The position numbers and the translations under genes were made by a program. A stretch of DNA of 64,000 nucleotides from Microcaldota archaeon (GTDB lineage: Archaea; Micrarchaeota; Micrarchaeia; Micrarchaeales; CABMGC01), in assembly GCA_028867025.1 (NCBI GenBank), contig JAGWHC010000001.1, positions 375,695 to 439,694 on the forward strand, written 5' to 3'. Of this stretch, positions 1 to 8,649 are shown one piece after another. Under the pieces are notes generated by a model. The model worked only from the letters and a program-made list of their open reading frames with translations. It was not told where the DNA came from and made no database searches. Within the stretch, counting starts at the first letter, position 1. Each line of letters begins with the position of its first letter.

Positions 1-1
1 C

Positions 2-427
2 ACAGGCACAAGCCAGCTCTACTTGCCGTGGGGCGGCATAGTAGCAGTGCCGGAGTTCATCCACATAATAATCTACACGCTTGTGCTTGTCGCCTTGGCG
101 GTGGTCTTCGGAAGGTTCTGGATCGAGATGACCGGCCAGAGCCCCAAGCACGTCGCGGAGCAGCTGCAGGACGTGGGCTGGCAGGTTCCCGGCTTTAGGC
201 GTGACCCGAGGATAGTGGAGAGCATACTCAACAAATACATACCCACGATAACCGTGCTGGGCAGCGTATTCGTGGCGTTGCTTGCTGCGGTGGCGACGCT
301 CACAGGGGCTGTAGGAACGGGGATGGGCATACTGCTGACCGTTGGCATAATGTACATGATCTACCAGCAGCTCGAGCAGGAGCACGCGCTCGACACTTAC
401 CCACAGCTCAACAAGTTGCTTTCATGA
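2..427 (+). CDS. secY: Protein translocase subunit SecY, C-terminal part (5' truncated by window)
   Basis: SecY is the channel subunit of the Sec translocon in the cytoplasmic membrane. The window opens inside the gene, and the reading frame is open from base 2. Visible are the last transmembrane helices and the conserved segments FWIEMTGQSPKHVAEQL and GFRRDPRIVE, followed by a helix rich in G and A (TLTGAVGTGMG) that matches the final helix of archaeal SecY. The TTG at 23 is an internal leucine, not a start. The stop TGA (425-427) overlaps the next start as ATGA, so the methyltransferase downstream is probably translationally coupled. Confidence 0.93.
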   Translation, partial: TGTSQLYLPWGGIVAVPEFIHIIIYTLVLVALAVVFGRFWIEMTGQSPKHVAEQLQDVGWQVPGFRRDPRIVESILNKYIPTITVLGSVFVALLAAVATLTGAVGTGMGILLTVGIMYMIYQQLEQEHALDTYPQLNKLLS

Positions 428-1110
428 AATCAGGCCCCCTCTATAAAATCGAAGCTCAGGATGGAGGAAGCAGCAGGGAAATAACAATCGATGTCACCAG
501 GTCGGCATCATCCTTCCCTGTCCTCGGCGAAGGGCTCAGGAAGGTTCTCGGCACAGTGCTCAGAGACACAAGGCTGGGTATAAAAGACGTTGTCGAATTC
601 GGAGCTGGGAAACTAAAGAATGTGCCCTTCATTCTTGAAATGGGCAAGAACGTATGCGCCGTAGAGTTTGAAGAGCTAAACTCCAATCCGATAGCGCAAA
701 GCAACTACACGATATGTAGAGGCTACGACGGGCACTTCAGGAGACTCGATCCTGAAGAGTTTGTAAAGGATTCGCAGAAGTTTGATCTTGCCCTCATCAT
801 AAACGTGATTCCAACTATGCCCATCGCCTCTGAACGTGACGCAGCCCTGAAGCTCCTGAATCATAAGTTAAGGAACGGGAAATTCGCGTTATGGTTTGCG
901 TTGAAGGGAGACGACGTGTACAAGGAAAGGCAAGAACTGGATAAGACATGTCTTGACGGCGTGTGGCTCGGCGAAGGAAAGCACCTGCAGACCTTCTACA
1001 AGAATTACACGGTCGATGATGTGATGTCACTCATGCACAACGCAGGCTTTATGCCGTTCAACAGGTTCCACGTAGAGACAAACCACGCGTTGCTTTTCAG
1101 GAAAGGCTAG
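424..1110 (+). CDS. Class I SAM-dependent methyltransferase-like protein
   Basis: The 228-residue protein carries a Rossmann-type motif I, VVEFGAGKLKNVPF (about residues 57-70), followed by an acidic strand end (VCAVEFEE) and DLALIINVIPTM as a likely post-III strand. This is the pattern of class I SAM methyltransferases. No substrate-specific motif is recognised. The start ATG overlaps the secY stop by 4 nt, so it is read from the same mRNA. The htpX gene converges on it and overlaps its last 4 nt. Substrate is unknown. Confidence 0.6.
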   Translation: MKSGPLYKIEAQDGGSSREITIDVTRSASSFPVLGEGLRKVLGTVLRDTRLGIKDVVEFGAGKLKNVPFILEMGKNVCAVEFEELNSNPIAQSNYTICRGYDGHFRRLDPEEFVKDSQKFDLALIINVIPTMPIASERDAALKLLNHKLRNGKFALWFALKGDDVYKERQELDKTCLDGVWLGEGKHLQTFYKNYTVDDVMSLMHNAGFMPFNRFHVETNHALLFRKG

Positions 1111-2006
1111 TACATCGCCTGCAATCTCTTGATTCTTTCCTCTATCGGTGGGTGCGTCGAGAAGAGATTTGCAAAGCTGCTTGCCTTGAATGGATTTGCG
1201 AAGTAGAGCGGAGCCGTTACCTCATTCGCGTGCATCACTGGCGGCGAGTTTGGGTTTTTCTCATACGCCTGTATCTTCTTCAGCGCGCTGGCCAGCTCCG
1301 CGGGGTTTCTCGTTACCCTGGCGCCGTTAGCATCGGCCATGTACTCCCTCCTCCTCGATATCGCCAACCTTATCAAAAGAGCGAACAGCGGGGCAAGCAG
1401 GCCTATGGCAAATGCGACCAGGAGCAACACGCCCAGGTTGCCCCTTCCCCTGCCTCCGAACCCGAAGCCCCAGAATATCATGTTCCTGAAGTACGCCGCA
1501 ATCAGCCCGATGGCGCCTGCAAAGGCTATGGCTATGGTCATGACCAGTATGTCGTTGTCTGCTACGTGCGAGAGCTCGTGCGAGATGACGCCCTCAAGCT
1601 CGTCCCTGTTCATCATCGATAGAAGCCCGCTAGTGAATGCGATGGAAGGCTTGCTCCTCCTGCCGGTCGCAAATGCGTTTGGGTTCGGGTCGTTTATTAT
1701 GTAGATCTTCGGCATCTTGATCTGCATCGCGGAGGAAAGCCCCTCTACAGACGCATAAAGGTTCGCGTACTGCTTCTCGTCCGCTTCCTTCGCACGCGAG
1801 ACTGCTAGAACGAGCTTGTCACCAGCGTAGTACGTGAATGCCGCATAGGCCAACACAAGCACTGCGCCTATGAAGAAGGCGAACAGGCCGCCGCCCAGCA
1901 GATACACTACGAAGTATATTATGCCTATGAAAAGCATCGCGAAAATTCCCAGAAGTACGAATGATCTCAGGTTGTTGCGCGCTATTTCGTCAAAGAAACT
2001 GGCCAT
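1107..2006 (-). CDS. htpX: HtpX-type M48 zinc metalloprotease
   Basis: A membrane metalloprotease of 299 residues. Two hydrophobic helices lie near the N-terminus (about 15-60) and two more between 150 and 215. The zinc motif HELSH is at about 143-147, and the third ligand is probably Glu221 in REYMADANGA. This is the HtpX family, which degrades misfolded membrane proteins. It starts 14 nt after the lemA gene on the same strand, and this LemA-HtpX pair is common in bacteria and some archaea. Length is typical for the family. Confidence 0.92.
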   Translation of the reverse strand: MASFFDEIARNNLRSFVLLGIFAMLFIGIIYFVVYLLGGGLFAFFIGAVLVLAYAAFTYYAGDKLVLAVSRAKEADEKQYANLYASVEGLSSAMQIKMPKIYIINDPNPNAFATGRRSKPSIAFTSGLLSMMNRDELEGVISHELSHVADNDILVMTIAIAFAGAIGLIAAYFRNMIFWGFGFGGRGRGNLGVLLLVAFAIGLLAPLFALLIRLAISRRREYMADANGARVTRNPAELASALKKIQAYEKNPNSPPVMHANEVTAPLYFANPFKASSFANLFSTHPPIEERIKRLQAMY

Positions 2007-2020
2007 GCAGCATCACAATA

Positions 2021-2626
2021 TTACTTTTTCTGAGTTTTCGGGTTCACTGTCGTCGATCCGGTGCCGCTGTCGCTCGTCAGGTCCACCTTTATTGCGCCTG
2101 TCTCCTCCTCAGGCGCCTGGAAGAAGTCCTGGCGCTTGAAGCCCATAGGTCCCGCAAGCAGGTTGCCCGGGAACTGCTGTATAGCATTGTTGTAATCAAG
2201 AACGTAGTCATTGTAAGAGGTGCGCACGAAGGAGATCTTGTTCTCCGTATTCTCAAGCTCTTCCTGCAGGTTCTGGTAGGTCTGCGACGCCTTGAGGTCC
2301 GGATAGTTCTCCGCCACCGCGAAGAGGCTCTTGAGCGCCTGGCTCAGCATGTTGTTGGCCTGCGCCTTGTCCTGAACGCTGCCGGAAACTATTGAGCTGC
2401 GCAGTTGCGTTATCTGCGTCAGCACGCTCTTCTCGTACTTCATGTAGCCCTTCACCGTTTCGACGAGATTTGGGATAAGGTCGTACCTTCGCTTGAGTTG
2501 CACATCTATCTGCGCCCACGCGTCCTGGACGCGGTTGCGCTTGCCAATAAGTCCGTTGAAAACGAGTATTACAACAGCGATAATTACTACAATCACTGCG
2601 GCCACTATAGTTAGCAAATCTACCAT
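2021..2626 (-). CDS. lemA: LemA family protein
   Basis: The protein has 201 residues: one N-terminal transmembrane helix (about 4-25), then a helical cytoplasmic or exposed domain with the LemA signatures WAQIDVQLKRRYDLIPNLVE and ENTENKISFVRTSYND, and a low-complexity acidic/Thr/Ser tail. It is the first gene of a two-gene unit with htpX. A TATA-like run (complement of about 2655-2664) sits roughly 30 nt before the ATG. The LemA biochemical role is not settled; genetic linkage to HtpX suggests a role in membrane protein quality control. Confidence 0.9.
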   Translation of the reverse strand: MVDLLTIVAAVIVVIIAVVILVFNGLIGKRNRVQDAWAQIDVQLKRRYDLIPNLVETVKGYMKYEKSVLTQITQLRSSIVSGSVQDKAQANNMLSQALKSLFAVAENYPDLKASQTYQNLQEELENTENKISFVRTSYNDYVLDYNNAIQQFPGNLLAGPMGFKRQDFFQAPEEETGAIKVDLTSDSGTGSTTVNPKTQKK

Positions 2627-2668
2627 AGGAACAGTATGGAAATGCGTCTATAGGTATAAAAACGCTCG

Positions 2669-3781
2669 CTATCTAAGCGGTTTCAGAAGCGGATCTCCCT
2701 TCGAATCCGACCTCACCATGACATACCGCAGGGGTATGTTGTATCGCTCTCCCTCATCGTAATCCTGCTTTGCCCCCGGCAGTTCGACCCTGAGCACGAA
2801 CCTGTACCCTATATTGTCCAGCTCCCTGAGCTGAGGGCTCATCTCCTCTATGTCCTTGTAGGCCTTATCCACGTCTTTCGGGACGAAAAGAGATGCGTGT
2901 CCGAGAATCAGCAGCTCGCTGTCGGCAACAGCGGTCACCTTCGTCCTGCCGTCTTCAGTCTGCTCAAAATCCTTTATCGGCCCGTGCCAGACCCTCCAGT
3001 GCGTCCTTGCATACAGCTCCCTAGCGTGCAGCTTCTCCATCCAGTCGGCCGTTATCCTCGCGCCAAACGGCTCGTGTTCGGGATGCGGGTTTGGGATAAA
3101 ACCTTCCGGTAAGTCCTTTATCTCGGCAACGTCTGTGTCTATCTCGTACCGCAGCATGTAGAATATGTACCACCCACGCTCCTTTCCGCTCTTCCAATCA
3201 ATATCGGTCTCAACGAGAGGTGTCACGTACTCGGGTCCCCACTTCGGCTTTCCCTCCTTGAAGTAGCTTATTACCTTCGCCTTGAAGTCGTAGGGCCACG
3301 CCTCTCCGAGCAACCCCACATCATCTTTGTAACTCTCTATCGCCTTCCTAGGGTCCTCGGAAACAAGCAGGTTCCTGACGAGATCAGGCGAAATCCTCAG
3401 CCCGACATTTGGTTCCCTGAACGTCAGCGCAAGCGCTACCCATTCCCTGCCCTTGAGGTTTTCGGTTACGAACTCAACGCAAGCGTCTGCTATCTCTTTG
3501 TCCCCGACTGTCATCGCGTTCGCTTCCGAGAACTTGTTGAGCTTCGCGATCCTCGCAGTCACCCATAAATCAGTCTCTTTCTCCGCTTCCATCCCTGCCG
3601 CGTCAACGCCCGCGAGCCGCGCAGCATATCCTAACCTTGCCTCCCTGTCTATCTCGGTTCCAGAAATGCCTTTTCCTAGCCTGATTATCTCCTTCAGGTC
3701 CTCCTCCAGTCTGTTCGCGCCAAAGTTTCTCGTCACTCCTATTTTTGAAGTATGAGAGGCTCCATGAGCGATAGTTTGCAA
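2669..3781 (-). CDS. Uncharacterised protein, paralogue A1 of a tandem pair
   Basis: I do not recognise a named family. The 370-residue soluble protein aligns along its C-terminal two thirds with its neighbour at 3817-4971. Shared blocks are GLRISPDL/GLRVAPDL, FKAKVISYFKEGK/FKAKAISSIENGK, VETDIDW/VESDIDW, and GPEYVTP/GPEHFVP. The start is a TTG preceded by GGGGAG at suitable spacing. No signal peptide or membrane segment is visible. The middle (about residues 140-190) resembles a helical segment in the three tandem genes at 47.8-49.8 kb. The function is unknown. Confidence 0.75.
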   Translation of the reverse strand: MQTIAHGASHTSKIGVTRNFGANRLEEDLKEIIRLGKGISGTEIDREARLGYAARLAGVDAAGMEAEKETDLWVTARIAKLNKFSEANAMTVGDKEIADACVEFVTENLKGREWVALALTFREPNVGLRISPDLVRNLLVSEDPRKAIESYKDDVGLLGEAWPYDFKAKVISYFKEGKPKWGPEYVTPLVETDIDWKSGKERGWYIFYMLRYEIDTDVAEIKDLPEGFIPNPHPEHEPFGARITADWMEKLHARELYARTHWRVWHGPIKDFEQTEDGRTKVTAVADSELLILGHASLFVPKDVDKAYKDIEEMSPQLRELDNIGYRFVLRVELPGAKQDYDEGERYNIPLRYVMVRSDSKGDPLLKPLR

Positions 3782-3816
3782 TTTCTCCCCATTTTGCTAG
3801 GCTTCCCGCATTTAAA

Positions 3817-4971
3817 TCAGTTGACTTTATCGTTAGCAGAATCGCCGCAGCACACCTCGTTCCGCTGCCTCAGGTTTCCCGCGAGCGCGTCATTCCCGTT
3901 CGGCACTTTCTGCAGAACCATGGTCTTCGGCACTCTTTCATGCTTGTCACCTTCCTTGTACCATGCGCCCGCCTGTTGCATCTCTATCCTCAGGTACTCG
4001 CCCTGGCCCAGATGGGTCAGTTTGTGAAGCTCAGGGTTGAGCTTTAGCATTGTCTCGTATGCTGAAGCTGGGTGGCTGGTTACGAAGACAAAACCGTGAC
4101 CGTAGATCACGGTGCTGGTGTCTGGCATGCATGTGACCTTGAGCCTGCCGTCGTGTGTTGTCTCTATGAGCTCGATCGGCAAGATGTACGGTATCCAATG
4201 AACCCTGCTGAGGCCCGCTACGAGCTTCAGCCTGCCCACCATGTCCTGCCTGAGTTTTGCCCCAAGGGGCTCGTATTCGGGTCCAGGCCTCAGCACAAGG
4301 TTTGCAAAATCAAGCACCTTGCCGTTGACCTGCGTATCGGTCTCGTACCTTGCCATCATGAAAAGATACTTGCCGCGCATGCTCCCTGTCTCCCAATCGA
4401 TATCGCTCTCGACGAAAGGCACAAAGTGCTCAGGGCCTTTCCTCTCCTTTCCGTTCTCGATGCTGCTTATCGCCTTGGCCTTGAAGGAGAACTGCGCCGC
4501 TTTCACAGCCTTTTCCGCCTCCTTCCTGTACTTCTTCATTGCGTCATCAGCATTCTCCTCTGTGAGCAGCAGTCTTGCAAGATCCGGCGCCACGCGCAAT
4601 CCAGGGCGCGGCTGGTCAAGCGTAAGGACGAGGGCCTCCCACTCCTTCTTCGCAAGGCCGTCAAGCACATACTCGGAGAGCGCAACCACCGCCTCCTTCG
4701 TCTCCTCGTCTTTTATGACTCCGCGCGTGACAAGCAGCTCAAGGCGCGTCACCTTCAGTATCACCTTCTTGTTGAGCTCCTCCACGTCCTCCGCATGCAT
4801 CAGCCTCTTCGCATAGTGCAGCCTGTCGAGAACGTCGCTCACGCTGTTGCTGTCTTTCTTCCTCAGTTCCCCTTTCAGCACGTCGAAGGCTTCCCTGCTA
4901 AGCAGCTCAGTCTTGAGTTCAGCTATCTGCCTGTGCTGAGCCTCCTGTGTGCCATACTCCCCAATAGACAC
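3817..4971 (-). CDS. Uncharacterised protein, paralogue A2 of a tandem pair
   Basis: A 384-residue soluble protein, clearly homologous to the downstream gene (A1) but with a more charged helical N-terminus (about residues 15-110). It ends in a poorly conserved tail. The start is a GTG; a GGGGAGG lies only about 2 nt before it, which is too close for comfort, so the true start could be slightly downstream. A TATA-like TATAAATA (complement near 5020-5030) suits a short leader. A1 follows after 35 nt, so the pair is probably one operon born by duplication. Function unknown. Confidence 0.72.
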   Translation of the reverse strand: MSIGEYGTQEAQHRQIAELKTELLSREAFDVLKGELRKKDSNSVSDVLDRLHYAKRLMHAEDVEELNKKVILKVTRLELLVTRGVIKDEETKEAVVALSEYVLDGLAKKEWEALVLTLDQPRPGLRVAPDLARLLLTEENADDAMKKYRKEAEKAVKAAQFSFKAKAISSIENGKERKGPEHFVPFVESDIDWETGSMRGKYLFMMARYETDTQVNGKVLDFANLVLRPGPEYEPLGAKLRQDMVGRLKLVAGLSRVHWIPYILPIELIETTHDGRLKVTCMPDTSTVIYGHGFVFVTSHPASAYETMLKLNPELHKLTHLGQGEYLRIEMQQAGAWYKEGDKHERVPKTMVLQKVPNGNDALAGNLRQRNEVCCGDSANDKVN

Positions 4972-5072
4972 ACCTCCCCGAAAACTTTAATATCTTCCCC
5001 ATTCCACAATCGGCATCCCATATTTATACGCCTTGTGTTCAACTACGTTGATTGCTTTACTTTTTTGCAAAA

Positions 5073-5444
5073 TCAGCCTCTAGTGACGTATGCCCTTTCG
5101 TCCCTCACTGATATACGCAGGGTCGCATTTACGCCGTCAGGGCAGAAGACCGAAGGCGAAGCATTGACGTCCATAACGAAGTACAACAGACCGCCGCCCA
5201 CGGCGATCCTGTCCCCTGAAATTTCGGAATCGCACAGTCCGCGCGGCACGTAGAAATTGCCAGAAAAAGAGCCCGTCTCCAGCATGGCGGTGTTCAGCGC
5301 ATCTACAAACTGCCCCGTTTCGAAAGAAACGACGCTGCCGCCGAGCTTCGCGCTTGAGGTTTCCACTGCAGATGCTGCAAAAGCGAAGGAAAGCCCAGCT
5401 AGCGCCACGTACAGCAGAAGCTCGAGTGAGAGCTGGGCCCTCAA
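5073..5444 (-). CDS. Type IV pilin-like protein (class III signal peptide)
   Basis: A 123-residue protein that begins MRAQLSLELLLYVALAGLSF: a short basic leader, then a QLSLE motif and a hydrophobic helix. This is the class III signal peptide processed by archaeal prepilin peptidases (cleavage before Q, E at +5). The rest is a small extracytoplasmic domain with two cysteines (GLCDSE and VFCPDG) that could form a disulfide. It is the last gene of the pilus/secretion operon that reads leftward from 8526. It is probably a minor pilin or pseudopilin. Confidence 0.72.
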   Translation of the reverse strand: MRAQLSLELLLYVALAGLSFAFAASAVETSSAKLGGSVVSFETGQFVDALNTAMLETGSFSGNFYVPRGLCDSEISGDRIAVGGGLLYFVMDVNASPSVFCPDGVNATLRISVRDERAYVTRG

Positions 5445-5446
5445 GT

Positions 5447-5713
5447 CTACACTCCGTTGCTTGTCAGCGAACCGAGCTCCTTTCCTATCGCGGTGGCTAT
5501 CCCCACGCTGCTTCCGTTGACAGTTACGTTGCTCACAACTGCGCCCCTCAGTTTCACGATCATGGCCAGCGCCAGCACTATGACTATGCTAGCAGCAGCT
5601 ACCATCATTATGTACTCGAGGGAGCTCTGCGCCTTTCTGCTCCTTGCTAGCGCAAACAAAGCAACAGCGCTTGCCGGCAGAAGACCGTATGCCAATCTTC
5701 CTATTCTTCTCAT
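5447..5713 (-). CDS. Type IV pilin-like protein (class III signal peptide)
   Basis: An 88-residue protein. I chose the ATG at 5713, 8 nt after the stop of the preceding gene and preceded by GGTG; a longer open frame upstream overlaps the T2SSF gene and is not credible. The sequence RKAQSSLEYIMMVAAAS (about residues 26-42) is a class III prepilin signal with a long hydrophobic helix after it. The leader before the cleavage site is unusually long and partly hydrophobic. The mature domain is very small, as in major archaeal pilins. It lies 2 nt before the other pilin gene. Confidence 0.72.
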   Translation of the reverse strand: MRRIGRLAYGLLPASAVALFALARSRKAQSSLEYIMMVAAASIVIVLALAMIVKLRGAVVSNVTVNGSSVGIATAIGKELGSLTSNGV

Positions 5714-5721
5714 TTTCACAC

Positions 5722-6348
5722 CTACAGCATTCCTGAAAGATAATTGCTGGTAGCGAGAGTTATGACAGATGCAAGAGCAAAGTACGGCGCGGCAGAAAGC
5801 AGGTTCCTTGAAATGCGCCTCTCCGGATGCAAAAATGCTGACGAGATGCAAAGTATGATAAGCGGGTACAGCATCGAGACTGCGAGAAAACCCCGAGTGA
5901 GCTCGCCATCGCCCACGGAGCTGCCAAGTATGACAGAGCTTATCCCGGAGAACAGCGGGAAGAAGATGCACATTCCCATGTACGTAAGCGCCATCGAGCT
6001 TCCCGCCTTTGCTCTGAACCTGTTCTTGGATGAAATCTCTCTTTCCAACCTGTCTCTGAAGAGTTCCAGCGCGCGTCTCACTCCCGCGCCATTCCTAACC
6101 CCAGAAGATACAATCCTCACCAGCTCAACTAGGTGCCCGTTATCAATTTTCTGGAGCTCCGAATAATCGGCAGATCCTGACATCCTCAAAGCCCTGGCGG
6201 TCTTCTCAAGAAACTTGTTGCTTCTTGCGGCATTTTCAAAGGCTCTTAGCAGCGGCGCATCGTCCAGGTTCTCCGCGAGCAGCGCCGAAGCAAAGGATGC
6301 GACCTTCTCGTCGCCTGTTTTCGCGTCCCTGCGCAGAAAATCAAGCAA
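5722..6348 (-). CDS. Type II secretion system F (T2SSF/TadC-like) membrane protein, second half of a split pair
   Basis: A 208-residue membrane protein with a cytoplasmic helical region (about 1-110) containing a T2SSF-like repeat (ENLDDAPLLRAFENAA, VRNGAGVRRALELF) followed by three hydrophobic helices. I chose the TTG at 6348: GGAGGTG lies 5 nt upstream, and it overlaps the stop of the previous gene by 8 nt. Archaeal FlaJ/PilC proteins normally carry two such modules in one chain. Here each module is a separate gene, as in the TadB/TadC arrangement. It should form the inner-membrane platform for the ATPase at 6991-8526. Confidence 0.72.
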   Translation of the reverse strand: MLDFLRRDAKTGDEKVASFASALLAENLDDAPLLRAFENAARSNKFLEKTARALRMSGSADYSELQKIDNGHLVELVRIVSSGVRNGAGVRRALELFRDRLEREISSKNRFRAKAGSSMALTYMGMCIFFPLFSGISSVILGSSVGDGELTRGFLAVSMLYPLIILCISSAFLHPERRISRNLLSAAPYFALASVITLATSNYLSGML

Positions 6349-7000
6349 GCAGGCACCTCCACATAAGCAGATTTCCAAAGGAATAGGAAAGCGGCAGCGC
6401 GAAAAGCAGGATCGAGGAGAAAAGCAGCAGGCCGAAAGAGCCCCTGGAAAGAATGCTGCTTCCGATGAATGCAAAAACCATGAACGACGGCAGAACAGTG
6501 GAAACGAACATGTTGAGCGTCGCATATCTTTGCGCAGATTCGTCTATCTTCGCTTGGCTTGCAGCCTCAAGCTGTAACTCTTTCCTTAGTTCCGCTGCGG
6601 CCCATTTCCCGTCCCCTATGTCCGTGGGATTCCCTCCATGATCGCCCTGCATGAACCGTCTTCTCAGCGCAAGAAGAACCCTTTCCTTCAGCGGCGCATA
6701 GCCTATCATCTGCGCCGCATGCGCGAGCGCCTTCGCATACGGCATGCCAGCACGCCTGCGGTACAGGACTCCGTGCAGGTAGTCCGTGAACTCCTGCTGC
6801 GCGCATTTCCTGCGGTAGGCTTCCGCGTTTGCAGCGATGAGCGCCTGCATGCACGCTAGCGACAGAGAGCCCAACACCACGAGCACGCAGAGCGCAAGGA
6901 AATCGTTGACCCCACTCGCACTGTATATGAACAGGGCAAAGCCGAGCGCGACAGCCCCAGTCAAAGCCGCGCGCGCCGCGCCTTCGATTCTCATGCGCAT
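6341..7000 (-). CDS. Type II secretion system F (T2SSF/TadB-like) membrane protein, first half of a split pair
   Basis: A 219-residue protein with two N-terminal hydrophobic helices (about 8-55), a cytoplasmic T2SSF-like domain (YLHGVLYRRRAGMPYAKALA followed by ERVLLALRRRF), and two C-terminal helices. This layout matches platform proteins of type IV pili and Tad systems. The start ATG overlaps the end of the secretion ATPase gene by 10 nt, and its own end overlaps the next T2SSF gene by 8 nt, so the three are tightly coupled. It presumably heterodimerises with the downstream half. Confidence 0.72.
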   Translation of the reverse strand: MRMRIEGAARAALTGAVALGFALFIYSASGVNDFLALCVLVVLGSLSLACMQALIAANAEAYRRKCAQQEFTDYLHGVLYRRRAGMPYAKALAHAAQMIGYAPLKERVLLALRRRFMQGDHGGNPTDIGDGKWAAAELRKELQLEAASQAKIDESAQRYATLNMFVSTVLPSFMVFAFIGSSILSRGSFGLLLFSSILLFALPLSYSFGNLLMWRCLLA

Positions 7001-8526
7001 TCGTATCCCTGGATTTTGTCCAGCATCTCCCTCGGGCTCTTGCAGCCCTCAAAGACAACCTTGAGGAATTCGGCGCGTCGTTCCATCTCCCTCAGCGCCA
7101 TCTTTTGCGACTTGCCGCTTTTCCTCGAATAAGCGTCGATGACCTTCGAGCTTCTCATCACTCCTGAGTCGAGTACGCCCTCATTCACCATGCTTACCAT
7201 GTCTACCGAGTCGCTCTCCTCGATTACAGTCCCGAGTCTGTCGGTCTCCGCCCTGCTGAGCCACTTGTACTCGTACAGACCCCCGAGCACCCTTTTCGAT
7301 ATGCCGATGTGCTTCATGTACAGTGCTAGATCCAAACAGTTGAGCGAGCGAACGTCAACGTTCATCGGCTTCACCATGAGCTTCTTTATTATCTCCATGC
7401 CGCCTTCGTTGCTGTGCATCGTTGTCATGAACGGAACTCCGAGGTTCGCCCCGGCGAAGAGCTCCCTCGTCTCATCGCCCCGCACCTCCCCGATGACCAG
7501 CCTGTCTGGGCGCATCCTCAACGCGTTCGTCACCTGATTCCGCGTGTTTGTCTTGCCTCCTATTCCCGAGCCGTAGAGGGCGACGCTGTTGTTCACATCA
7601 AGCCTTATCTTCAGCTCGTTCACTTCCTCCTCCACGATCAGCACCTTCTCCACCCGCGACACGAACCCGAACAGCGCACTCATCATCGTCGTCTTGCCGC
7701 TTGCAGGAGCTCCGGCAACGATTACGTTCAAGCCGGAATCCATGGCAAGCCACAGGTAAGCAAGCGCGTCGAATCCTACAGTGCCCCGCCTCAACAGGTA
7801 ATCAAATCCGACAAGCCTGTTGTCTGTGAGCCTTATGGACGCAACAGCGCCGCTCTGAGCGTAAGGTGCTATCTGGGCGTGGATTCTGGCATCGCCTACC
7901 TGCGCGTCTATTATAGGCGTGTCTTCGTCAAGCTCCTTGTCTGTTTCATAGATCAGTTTGTTCAGGCTGTGCCTGAATGCGCCTTCGTTAACGAACCTGA
8001 GGTTTGTGGCGCACCTCCCATAGTCTGCGTGGAATACAGCTAGCGGAGCCGCAGGAGCGTTCACCTCAATCTCCTCTATCCTTTTCCTGTCCTCCATGAG
8101 CATGCTTATCGGCCCGTAGCCGACGGTGTCGTGAGCTACCATGTATGAGATGAAATCTGCGCGTTCATCGCTCATGTGCGCTGAGAGGCTGCCTTTCGCT
8201 ATTTTCCTCGCGGTGTCAAGCAGCCCTATTCCTATCTCGTCTTCCGTATTAGCAAGCGCGTCAACCACAGCGCTTTTTGCCGCCTCTGCGTATCCCTTCT
8301 CCAATCCCGTGATGTTCCTGAGCCCTGCAGCAACCAGGTACCTGTACGCCTGGCCGTCTTTCACTATGGCTTTCGGCACCAGGCCGCCAAGGTTCTCCAC
8401 AGCCTCATATCCGCCTTCGAAATCTATGTCAAGACCGAGTTGCAGCCGTTTCATTTCAGTTTTCTGCGCTCCCCGCGCTCCCCATCTATTTACTAAATTC
8501 CCTAATCTTTTACTTAAGTAAAACAT
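6991..8526 (-). CDS. Type II/IV secretion system ATPase (GspE/TadA/ArlI superfamily)
   Basis: A 511-residue hexameric ATPase that powers pilus assembly. The N-terminal domain (about 1-250) leads to Walker A GAPASGKTT (272-280), an Asp/Glu box (KVLIVEEEVNEL), Walker B RLVIGEVRGDE and the His box TTMHSNEG. It is the first gene of a five-gene operon: ATPase, two T2SSF platform halves, two pilins. Length and motif order are typical. Whether it drives a pilus, an archaellum-like filament or an uptake system is not decided by sequence; no archaellum-specific genes are visible here. Confidence 0.9.
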   Translation of the reverse strand: MFYLSKRLGNLVNRWGARGAQKTEMKRLQLGLDIDFEGGYEAVENLGGLVPKAIVKDGQAYRYLVAAGLRNITGLEKGYAEAAKSAVVDALANTEDEIGIGLLDTARKIAKGSLSAHMSDERADFISYMVAHDTVGYGPISMLMEDRKRIEEIEVNAPAAPLAVFHADYGRCATNLRFVNEGAFRHSLNKLIYETDKELDEDTPIIDAQVGDARIHAQIAPYAQSGAVASIRLTDNRLVGFDYLLRRGTVGFDALAYLWLAMDSGLNVIVAGAPASGKTTMMSALFGFVSRVEKVLIVEEEVNELKIRLDVNNSVALYGSGIGGKTNTRNQVTNALRMRPDRLVIGEVRGDETRELFAGANLGVPFMTTMHSNEGGMEIIKKLMVKPMNVDVRSLNCLDLALYMKHIGISKRVLGGLYEYKWLSRAETDRLGTVIEESDSVDMVSMVNEGVLDSGVMRSSKVIDAYSRKSGKSQKMALREMERRAEFLKVVFEGCKSPREMLDKIQGYECA

Positions 8527-8618
8527 ATGCTACTTTGTGTGCCTCAACCTTCTTATACTTTTCTCCCAGTGAGCTTTTTACTTCACTCCAACCGCTTAGC
8601 CCAAGGGTAAACTTTACA

Positions 8619-8626
8619 TTTATATA
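8619..8626 (+). promoter_or_regulatory. TATA box of the winged-helix gene
   Basis: TTTATATA lies about 24-31 nt before the ATG at 8650. With the usual archaeal spacing of about 25 nt from TATA box to transcription start, the mRNA would begin at or next to the start codon, so it is probably leaderless. It also sits in the divergent region that must hold the promoter of the secretion operon. Confidence 0.55.
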
Positions 8627-8649
8627 GTTTGGTATCGAATTTATTGCGT

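Noticed and set aside
1152-1622. Open frames on the plus strand across htpX and lemA
   Set aside because: They are shadows of the two well-supported minus-strand genes, with no conserved motifs.
5714-5971. Longer N-terminus of the pilin gene at 5447
   Set aside because: The extension overlaps the T2SSF gene and has no signal pattern; ATG 5713 with GGTG upstream fits better.
6349-6525. Longer N-terminus of the second T2SSF gene
   Set aside because: It lies inside the upstream gene in another frame and is Cys/Phe/Ser-rich; the TTG at 6348 has an ideal ribosome site.
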